From assembly GCF_001499855.1 (NCBI RefSeq), contig NZ_LQIK01000023.1:124001-188000 (forward strand): a DNA stretch of 64,000 bases, written 5' to 3'. Shown here one piece after another: positions 57,262 to 64,000 of the stretch. The notes below the pieces were generated by a model that saw nothing but the letters and a program-made list of their open reading frames with translations, was not told the origin of the DNA and made no database searches. How positions within the stretch are numbered: the stretch's first letter is position 1; each line of letters opens with the position of its first letter. Source of the DNA: Mycobacterium sp. GA-0227b. Lineage in GTDB: Bacteria > Actinomycetota > Actinomycetes > Mycobacteriales > Mycobacteriaceae. The position numbers and the translations under genes were made by a program.

Positions 57262-58940
57262 CTACACCTCGATGACCGTCGGCACGATCATCGGCTGACG
57301 GCGGTAGGTCTCCCCCACCCACTTGCCGACGGCTCGCCGCGCGGCCTGGGCGATGCGGTTGACGTCGGTCACCCGTTCCGCGACAAGCGCTTCGAGCGCC
57401 TCGTCGACTTTGCGGCAGGCAGGCTCCAGCGCCTTTGGGTCCTCGCTGAATCCGCGCGAGTGTAGATGCGGCGGTGCCGCGGGCTTGCCGGTACCACGCT
57501 GGACCACGACGGTGATACCGATGAATCCCGAAGAGAGCGTGAGCCGGTCACCGACCACGGCGTCGCCCACATCCCCGGTGACCAGACCGTCGACAAACAT
57601 CTTGCCCGTCGGTACCGCACCGGCGATCGATGCTCGACCCGCCACCAGATCGACGCTGACACCGTTCTCGGCCAGCACGATGTTGTCCTCGGGAACGCCG
57701 GTGCGCGCCGCGAGACCCGCGTTGGCTCGCAGCATCCGCCAGGTGCCGTGGACGGGCATCACATTGCGCGGTCGCACGCCGTTGTAGAGGAAGAGCAACT
57801 CACCGGCATATGCGTGGCCCGAAACATGAACGCGCACTTGTGCATTTGTGACGACACGGGCGCCGATCTTGGCCAGCGCGTCGAGCACACCGAAGATCGC
57901 TTCCTCGTTGCCGGGTATCTGTGACGACGACATGATGATGAGGTCGCCCGCCGTCAGGGTGATGCTGCGATGCTCACCCCGCGACATCCGCGACAGCGCC
58001 GCCATCGGCTCGCCTTGGGTTCCCGTGGTGACGAGCACGACCCGCTCGGGCGCCATCATCTCCGCGGCGCCGATGTCGATGATGTCGTCATCGTTGGTCA
58101 GCGTCAGGTAGCCAAGCTCCTTGGCGATTCCCATGTTGCGGACCATCGACCGGCCGACAAATGCCACCTTGCGGCCGAGCGCCACCGAGGCGTCGATGAT
58201 CTGTTGCACGCGACCGACGTTCGATGCGAAGCAGGCCACGATGACGCGTCCCTGAGCGCTGCGGATCAGCCGGTGCATGTTCGGCCCGATCTCGCTTTCC
58301 GACGGTCCGACACCGGGAATCTCGGCGTTGGTGGAGTCGCACAGGAAAAGGTCCACTCCAGCATCGCCCAGTCGTGACATGCCTGGCAGATCGGTGGGCT
58401 TGCCGTCGGGCGGGGACTGGTCGAGCTTGATGTCCCCGGTGTGCAGCACGGTGCCGGCGCCGGTGTGTATGGCGATCGCCAGACAACCGGGTATCGAGTG
58501 GTTGACCGCGAAGTATTCGCATTCGAACACGCCGTGTCTGGAGCTCTGGCCCTCGTCGACTTCGATGAACACCGGCTTGATCCGGTGTTCACGACACTTC
58601 TCGGCAACCAGCGCGAGCGTGAACTTCGAACCGACCACCGGGATGTCGTGTCGCAGCTTCAGCAGGAAGGGGATGGCACCGATGTGGTCCTCGTGCGCAT
58701 GGGTGAGCACCAGGGCTTCCACGTCGTCGAGGCGGTCCTGGATGAGGCGCAGGTCGGGCAGAATCAGATCGACGCCGGGCTCGTCGTGCGTCGGGAACAA
58801 CACACCGCAGTCGACTATCAGGAACCGGCCGAGATGCTCGAAAACGGTCATGTTACGGCCGATTTCGCTGATTCCGCCGAGCGCGGTGACCCGCAATGCG
58901 CCGGGAGCCAGTGGCCCCGGTGGGTTGAGTTCTTCGTTCA

Positions 58941-58941
<1 letters not shown>
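57262..58941 (-). CDS. rnj: ribonuclease J
   Basis: 559 residues from GTG 58941, overlapping the dapA stop by one base (TAGTG). Metallo-beta-lactamase fold with LTHAHEDHIGAIPFLL (metal motif HxHxDH ~83-91), beta-CASP part ATTGTQGEPMAALSRMSRGEHRSITLTAGD (serine-rich motif) and HVSGHAYAGELLFLYN, MPVHGTWRML. 5'-exo and endoribonuclease for rRNA and mRNA. Same operon as dapA and thyX. Confidence 0.94.
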
Positions 58942-59861
<920 letters not shown>

Positions 59862-59867
59862 TTACCG

Positions 59868-60620
59868 TCACGCTTCAGTGGCCAGAGGGGACGTGGCGAC
59901 CTCGGTGCCGTCCGCCAGCGCAGAGATTTCGAAGTCGCTGAATACCTGCGGTGCGACATCGACGAGTCGGCGCAGGCATTCGATGGCCAGCCGGCGGATC
60001 TCCACGTCGGCGTGTTCACTGGCCCGCATCGCGATGAAGTGCCGCCATGCCCGGTAGTTGCCGGTGACGACGATCCGGGTCTCGGTGGCGTTCGGCAGGA
60101 CCGCCCGCGCGGCCTGGCGTGCCTGTTTGCGCCGAAGGACCGCGTTAGGTTGATCGGCGAATTTGGCCTCGAGGCGGTCGAGCAGTTCGATGTAGGTGGA
60201 TCGGCTGGCGTCGGCGGCGGCGGCGAAGATCTCCGTCAGCTCGGGGTCGTCCTCGATACCCGGAGGCACCACCACCTGAGCGTCGCGCTCGGGGACGTAG
60301 CGCTGCGACAGCTGGGAGTAGGAGAAGTGCCGGTGGCGGATCAGCTCGTGGGTGCATGACCGCGAGATCCCGGTGATGTAGAAGGAAACCGATGCATGCT
60401 CGAGCACCGAGAAATGCCCAACGTCGATGATGTGCCGGATGTAGGCCGCGTTTGTGGCGGTGCGCGGATTCGGCTTGGACCAGCTCTGATAGCACGCACG
60501 ACCGGCGAATTCGACGAGTGCCGGCCCGCCGTCGGCGTCGGTGCTCCACGGCACATCCGGCGGCGGGGTGAACTCGGTCTTGGCGATCAGTTGGACGCGC
60601 AGAGGCGTGGTCTCGGCCAC
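59868..60620 (-). CDS. thyX: flavin-dependent thymidylate synthase ThyX
   Basis: 250 residues from GTG 60620, with the usual length. Signature [15 protein letters not shown] (RHRxxSxxxxSxR) and the C-terminal [29 protein letters not shown]. Makes dTMP from dUMP with methylene-THF, NADPH and FAD. Gene order thyX-dapA-rnj matches M. tuberculosis. dut at the other end supplies dUMP. Confidence 0.97.
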   Translation of the reverse strand: MAETTPLRVQLIAKTEFTPPPDVPWSTDADGGPALVEFAGRACYQSWSKPNPRTATNAAYIRHIIDVGHFSVLEHASVSFYITGISRSCTHELIRHRHFSYSQLSQRYVPERDAQVVVPPGIEDDPELTEIFAAAADASRSTYIELLDRLEAKFADQPNAVLRRKQARQAARAVLPNATETRIVVTGNYRAWRHFIAMRASEHADVEIRRLAIECLRRLVDVAPQVFSDFEISALADGTEVATSPLATEA

Positions 60621-60724
60621 GGCTCACCCTAACGTGGACCAGGTTTCGGCCTCGGGCGCAGCGGGAACAAACCCCTTCTCAATCGGTGTTACTCAAGGAC
60701 CGATCTTGAGAGGGAGTGTGACTG

Positions 60725-61027
60725 ATGGCAACCGATTACGACGCACCCCGCGTGAAGGACAGCGACGAGGCGGTCGACGAGTCGCTCGAGGCGATCGCTG
60801 CAAAGCGCCGCGGACAGGTCGATGTGGCGGTGCTCGACGTCGACGACGGCGACCCGGTCGACTCGATCGACCTACCCGACGTCGACCTGTCGGGTGAGGA
60901 GCTCACCGTCCGGGTGATTCCCAAGCAGGCCGACGAGTTCACCTGCTCGAGTTGCTTCCTGGTGCAGCACCACAGCCGGCTGGCCCTGCGGTCGGGCGAC
61001 CGGATGGTCTGCGCCGACTGCGCCTGA
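60725..61027 (+). CDS. DUF4193 zinc-ribbon protein, copy 2
   Basis: 100 residues from ATG 60725, GAGGGAG upstream. Same design as the copy at 4088-4390: MATDYDAPR, an acidic centre, identical VRVIPKQADEFTCSSCFLV, then VCADCA. The middle part and the ends differ, so it is a diverged paralogue. M. tuberculosis has one copy at the Rv2699c place; this extra one sits by cyanase. Function unknown. Confidence 0.9.
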   Translation: MATDYDAPRVKDSDEAVDESLEAIAAKRRGQVDVAVLDVDDGDPVDSIDLPDVDLSGEELTVRVIPKQADEFTCSSCFLVQHHSRLALRSGDRMVCADCA

Positions 61028-61082
61028 CGCTCAACCGAGCGGGGCTCGAGTGTGCGAAACCGGTGCACAAGGAAGGGACCGC

Positions 61083-61538
61083 ATGACCAGAGACGAGATC
61101 ACCGCCGAGATCACCGCGGCGCGACTGGCGAAGGGGCTCAGCTGGCAGGAGCTCGCCGACGCCATCGACAAGCCGGTGGTGTGGACGGTCGCAGCCCTGC
61201 TCGGCCAACACCCGATTCCGGTCGAGGCCGGCGAGGTGGTCGTGGAGATGCTCGGGCTCGACAACGCGGCGATACCGGTGTTGGCGGCGGTTCCCATGCG
61301 CGGCGGCCTGCCGACTGCGGTACCCACCGACCCGACGATCTACCGCTTCTACGAGGCACTCCAGGTCTATGGAGGCGCCATCAAGGAGCTCATCCATGAG
61401 AAATTCGGCGACGGCATCATGAGTGCCATCAATTTCAGTGTCGACGTTCAGCGCAAGCCGCATCCCGGCGGCGACCGCGTCGTGGTGACGTTCGACGGCA
61501 AGTTCCTGCCTTACGACTGGACCGCGGCTCAAGAGTAG
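61083..61538 (+). CDS. cynS: cyanate hydratase (cyanase)
   Basis: 151 residues from ATG 61083 (MTRDEITAEITAARL), GAAGGG upstream. N-terminal helical domain with KGLSWQELADAIDKPVVWTVAALLGQ and C-terminal decameric domain. Catalytic residues are visible: Arg and Glu in YRFYEALQVYGGAIKEL, Ser in GIMSAINF, and HPGGDRVVVTFDGKFLPY. Converts cyanate and bicarbonate to ammonia and CO2. No cynT/cynX neighbours, so an isolated cyanase. Confidence 0.93.
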   Translation: MTRDEITAEITAARLAKGLSWQELADAIDKPVVWTVAALLGQHPIPVEAGEVVVEMLGLDNAAIPVLAAVPMRGGLPTAVPTDPTIYRFYEALQVYGGAIKELIHEKFGDGIMSAINFSVDVQRKPHPGGDRVVVTFDGKFLPYDWTAAQE

Positions 61539-61571
61539 GACCGGCCGTTCGGCGGGGCAGTGTCGTGGATC

Positions 61572-61626
61572 TATGGCAGCACCGGAAGATATGGCTGTAT
61601 GGCTTTGTTGGTATGGTTGCCCATAT
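61572..61626 (+). repeat. TATGG direct-repeat cluster before vapB
   Basis: TATGG at 61572, 61590, 61598 and 61612, then inverted CCATA at 61622. The cluster sits directly before the antitoxin ATG (61625) and has the spacing of an operator; it overlaps the likely vapB leader. Confidence 0.4.
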
Positions 61627-61867
61627 GAAGACGACGGTCAATCTTCCCGATGAGTTGCTGCGAGAAGCTCAGGATCTCGCGCGCCGGGAAGGTACTACGT
61701 TGCGGGCGTTGATCGAAACCGGGCTACGCGACGTCATCAAGCGGCAACGGGCAGGCGCTTCTTTCGTGCTTGCCGATGCCAGCGTCTCCGGGTGCGGCCT
61801 GCAACCGGAGTTCCGTAACGCATCGTGGGACAAGGTCCGCGACAGCGTCTATGGCAACCCGGCATGA
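61625..61867 (+). CDS. VapB-like ribbon-helix-helix antitoxin
   Basis: 80 residues from ATG 61625. N-terminal RHH DNA-binding part MKTTVNLPDELLREAQDLARREGTTLRALIETGLRDVIKR, then a C-terminal tail (ADASVSGCGLQPEFRNASWDKVRDSVYGNPA) for neutralising the toxin. Overlaps the toxin gene by ATGA, so coupled. Presumably binds the TATGG cluster upstream and represses its own operon. Confidence 0.88.
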   Translation: MKTTVNLPDELLREAQDLARREGTTLRALIETGLRDVIKRQRAGASFVLADASVSGCGLQPEFRNASWDKVRDSVYGNPA

Positions 61868-62301
61868 TCGCCGTTGACACAAATATTCTGGTCTACGCGC
61901 ATCGACGCGACGCCCAGTTCCACACCGCGGCCGCCGAGCGGGTGAAATCACTTGCCGAAGGCCGGTCCGCCTGGGCAATACCCTGGCCATGTCTGCACGA
62001 GTTCTTTGCCATCTGCACACACCCCAGGATCTACGATCCGCCCAGCACTACCGGCCAAGCGATCGAACAAATCGATGCGTGGCTCGCATCCCCCGCACTG
62101 TCTTTGCTCGGCGAGCCGCCGGGTTACTGGGAGCGTCTCAAGACACTGCTCGAAGCGGGCAAGGTGGCCGGTCCGCTGGTGCATGACGCACGAATCGTCG
62201 CCTTATGCGGGTCACACGGCGTACGCGAATTATGGTCCGCCGACCGCGATTTCGGGCGGTTCAATTCGTCAGTGGCGGTTCGTAATCCATTGATTGCCTA
62301 A
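61864..62301 (+). CDS. VapC-like PIN-domain toxin
   Basis: 145 residues from ATG 61864. PIN-domain acidic residues: Asp5 (MIAVDTNILVYAHRRD), Glu46 (CLHEFFAI), Asp108 (LVHDARIVALC) and Asp127/Asp129 (SADRDF), all kept, so probably an active Mg-dependent endoribonuclease. Length 145, in the VapC range. Its 3' end overlaps the AlkX-like gene by 33 bases (convergent). Confidence 0.9.
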   Translation: MIAVDTNILVYAHRRDAQFHTAAAERVKSLAEGRSAWAIPWPCLHEFFAICTHPRIYDPPSTTGQAIEQIDAWLASPALSLLGEPPGYWERLKTLLEAGKVAGPLVHDARIVALCGSHGVRELWSADRDFGRFNSSVAVRNPLIA

Positions 62302-63534
62302 GCCGCATTGCTTCTTCCACACACTGGGCAGAGCCGCGCGTAGCCCGTCTGTCAGATCGCCGCGCTCCCCGACCACCACATCCGCCAGTCCCAGCCACGA
62401 CGCCATCGACCGCAACTCAGCGGCCAGCGCCGACGCCACCCGCGGCCGCTCTGCACCTGGCTCAGCGAACGCGCCCACCACGTTCAAAGCGCCCGCCGTC
62501 CGATCGGCCTTCAAGTCCACCCGACCGACCAGTTCACCGTCGAGTAGAAACGGCCACACGTAATAGCCGTACTGGCGCTTCGCAGCGGGCACGTAAATCT
62601 CGATGCGGTAATGAAATCCGAACAGCCGCTCGACCCGGGGGCGGAAGAAGATCAGCGGATCGAACGGACACAACAGCGCCGTCCCGCGGTCACGCCGCGG
62701 AATGATCTGTCCCGCCCGCAGATACGCCGGCGCCGCCCACCCGTCGACCTCGACCTGCTCCAACTCCCCGTCGGCAACGAGCTTGGCAACAGCCGGCTTG
62801 GCCTGGCCGGGCGACAGCCGGAAGTAGTCCCGAATGTCCGGCTCGGTCGCCACGCCCAGTGCACCGGCCGCGCGCAGCACCAGCTCGCGTACGGCATCTT
62901 CGTCGTCGACCTCACGCGCCAACACTTCCGCCGGCAGCACCCGCTCGGCGAGGTCGTAATGCCGCGCGAAACCCACACGGGTGGCCGTCGCGAACACGCC
63001 CGACGACCACAAAGCCTCGGTCACCCACTTGGTGTCGCTGCGGTCCCACCACGGCCCCTTGCGACCGCGCTGTTCGGCGCCGAGGTAGGCCGCGATCTGC
63101 CCTGCCGTCGACGGGCCCAACTCGGTCACCGCGGCGACGATCTGCTCGGCCAGCTTCTCGTTGCGTCTGACGATGTGGGTGCCCCACCGGCCGTGGGTGT
63201 ACTCGCGCATGCGCCAACGCAGCAGCGGCCAGTCCTCGACGGCCATCAACGCGGCCTCGTGCGACCAATATTCGACCAGCAGTCGCGGCGATCGCGCCGA
63301 GTGGCTCCACGCCGCCTGGTCCACCACGTCGCGGTTATAGGGTCCCAGCCGGCTGAACACCGGCGCGTAATGCGCGCGCACCGACACCGATACCGAGTCC
63401 AACTGCAGCACCTGGATCCGTGAGATCAGCCTGCGCAGGTGCGCACGGGTGACCGGACCGCTCGGCTTCGCCTCGGCGAAACCCTGCGCCGCGACGGCGA
63501 TGCGTCGCGCCTGGGCCGCGGTGAGTGTCGGCAC
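62269..63534 (-). CDS. AlkX/YcaQ-like DNA glycosylase (HTH_42 winged helix)
   Basis: 421 residues from GTG 63534. Winged-helix YcaQ/HTH_42 family: LTAAQARRIAVAAQGF, RAHLRRLISRIQVLQLDSVSVSVRAHYAPVFSRLGPYN, LLVEYWSHEAALMAVEDWPLL, RDRGTALLCPFDPLIFFRPRVERLFGFHYRIEIYVPAAKRQYGYYVWPFLLDGELVGRVDLKADR. The Gln-Leu-Asp in VLQLDSV is the QxD motif of AlkX (E. coli YcaQ), the glycosylase that opens DNA interstrand crosslinks. Full length. Reads leftward after dfrA. Confidence 0.85.
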   Translation of the reverse strand: MPTLTAAQARRIAVAAQGFAEAKPSGPVTRAHLRRLISRIQVLQLDSVSVSVRAHYAPVFSRLGPYNRDVVDQAAWSHSARSPRLLVEYWSHEAALMAVEDWPLLRWRMREYTHGRWGTHIVRRNEKLAEQIVAAVTELGPSTAGQIAAYLGAEQRGRKGPWWDRSDTKWVTEALWSSGVFATATRVGFARHYDLAERVLPAEVLAREVDDEDAVRELVLRAAGALGVATEPDIRDYFRLSPGQAKPAVAKLVADGELEQVEVDGWAAPAYLRAGQIIPRRDRGTALLCPFDPLIFFRPRVERLFGFHYRIEIYVPAAKRQYGYYVWPFLLDGELVGRVDLKADRTAGALNVVGAFAEPGAERPRVASALAAELRSMASWLGLADVVVGERGDLTDGLRAALPSVWKKQCGLGNQWITNRH

Positions 63535-63597
63535 GCACCCATCCTGCAGGACACCACCGACAACTCAAGCGCGTCGGTAGCGGAGAACGTCACACCG

Positions 63598-63646
63598 ATC
63601 GACGTTTCGCAGGCAAAGTGCGGGTGTAGGTCTGCAAAACGTCGAT
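63598..63646. repeat. inverted repeat between the AlkX-like gene and dfrA
   Basis: ATCGACGTTTCGCAG (63598-63612) and CTGCAAAACGTCGAT (63632-63646) pair over 15 bp with one mismatch, loop 19. It lies after the dfrA stop on the minus strand and could end that transcript. The GGTGTAGG in the loop recalls the argA/ftsK hairpin. Confidence 0.5.
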
Positions 63647-63676
63647 ACGTGTGACGCACACGCACGTCACCGACCA

Positions 63677-64000
63677 TCAGGCCCGCCGATAGCTGTAGAA
63701 CCGGTAGCGCAGCCCCGACGTGCTGGTGAGCCAATCCCCCGCCGCGCCGATCCACGACTCGTCGAGCACCGGCGCCATCACGTCGGCATCCTGGCGCGGC
63801 AGGTCGACCTCGATCTCGGTCACCTCGCAGCGCGTGGCGATCGGCAGCGCCGCCGCGTAGATCTGCGCGCCGCCGATCACCCAGATCAGGTCATCGGTCA
63901 ACGTGTCCTCCAGCGACGCCACCACGTCTGCGCCGTCGGCCGCATAGCCGGACCTGCGGGTGAGCACGACGTTCCGACGCCCCGGCAGCGGGCGCACCTT
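63677..64000 (-). CDS. dfrA: dihydrofolate reductase, 3' part (runs off the window)
   Basis: The last ~107 codons are visible; the start lies beyond base 64000. Matches the DHFR C-terminal half: [12 protein letters not shown], then the conserved [26 protein letters not shown] (GG motif binding NADPH and the following helix) and the end ...[10 protein letters not shown]. Reduces dihydrofolate to tetrahydrofolate; in M. tuberculosis dfrA follows thyA a little further on. Target of antifolates. Confidence 0.92.
   Translation of the reverse strand, partial: KVRPLPGRRNVVLTRRSGYAADGADVVASLEDTLTDDLIWVIGGAQIYAAALPIATRCEVTEIEVDLPRQDADVMAPVLDESWIGAAGDWLTSTSGLRYRFYSYRRA

Overview
The window is a gene-dense, GC-rich stretch of a mycobacterial chromosome, most likely from an environmental or rapidly growing Mycolicibacterium-type species. 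The gene order follows the Mycobacterium tuberculosis Rv2692 to Rv2763c block: ceoC, DUF3159, OB-fold, dut, DUF4193, cei, suhB, ppgK, sigA, YihY, sigB, ideR, sthA, nrdR, chiZ, lexA, hflX, dapF, miaA, miaB, recX, recA, pspM, pspA, clgR, pgsA3, argA, ftsK, rnj, dapA, thyX, dfrA. Proteins are near-identical in architecture to the tubercle bacillus versions. Homology and Rv correspondences come from memory of these families, not from a search. No rRNA, tRNA, CRISPR array, insertion sequence or prophage was recognised by eye.

Layout. 1-7.1 kb: TrkA-type potassium protein tail, dUTPase, envelope protein Cei, inositol-phosphatase family protein and polyphosphate glucokinase. 7.2-17.3 kb: sigma factors SigA and SigB around small zinc-ribbon and membrane proteins, then the iron regulator IdeR and soluble transhydrogenase. 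17.4-22.3 kb: PAC2 protein, hydrolase, PhzF, NrdR and the divergent SOS pair chiZ/lexA. 22.3-31.7 kb: LGFP-repeat envelope protein, CsbD stress protein, then a leftward run DMT transporter > extradiol-dioxygenase-like > miaA > dapF > hflX, and a DUF349 protein. 31.7-38.7 kb is the least conserved (accessory) part: two LpqH-like lipoproteins, a secreted PDZ protease, an orphan SigF-type sigma factor translationally coupled to a small membrane protein, and a divergent glucose dehydrogenase / GH15 trehalase-like operon. 38.7-48.4 kb: miaB, a glutamate-type ABC transporter, an F420-type oxidoreductase, recX and a recA split by an M. leprae-type intein. 48.4-56 kb: glycosyltransferase, epoxide hydrolase, the clgR-pspA-pspM envelope-stress group, pgsA3, argA and ftsK. 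56-64 kb: monooxygenase/SDR pair, RNase J, dapA, thyX, a second DUF4193 copy, cyanase, a VapBC toxin-antitoxin pair, an AlkX/YcaQ-like glycosylase and the 3' part of dfrA.

Functional threads. DNA damage: LexA, ChiZ, RecA and RecX with four recognisable SOS boxes, plus the AlkX-like protein. Envelope stress: SigE/SigH-type promoters (GGAAC...CGTT) precede both sigB and clgR, linking SigB to the Psp group. Thymidylate metabolism: dut, thyX and dfrA. Diaminopimelate: dapF and dapA. tRNA A37 modification: miaA and miaB. Glucose handling: ppgK, glucose dehydrogenase and a GH15 enzyme. Compared with M. tuberculosis several genes expected here were not found (nitrobindin Rv2717c, Rv2722/2723, fadE20, PE_PGRS47, pspN).
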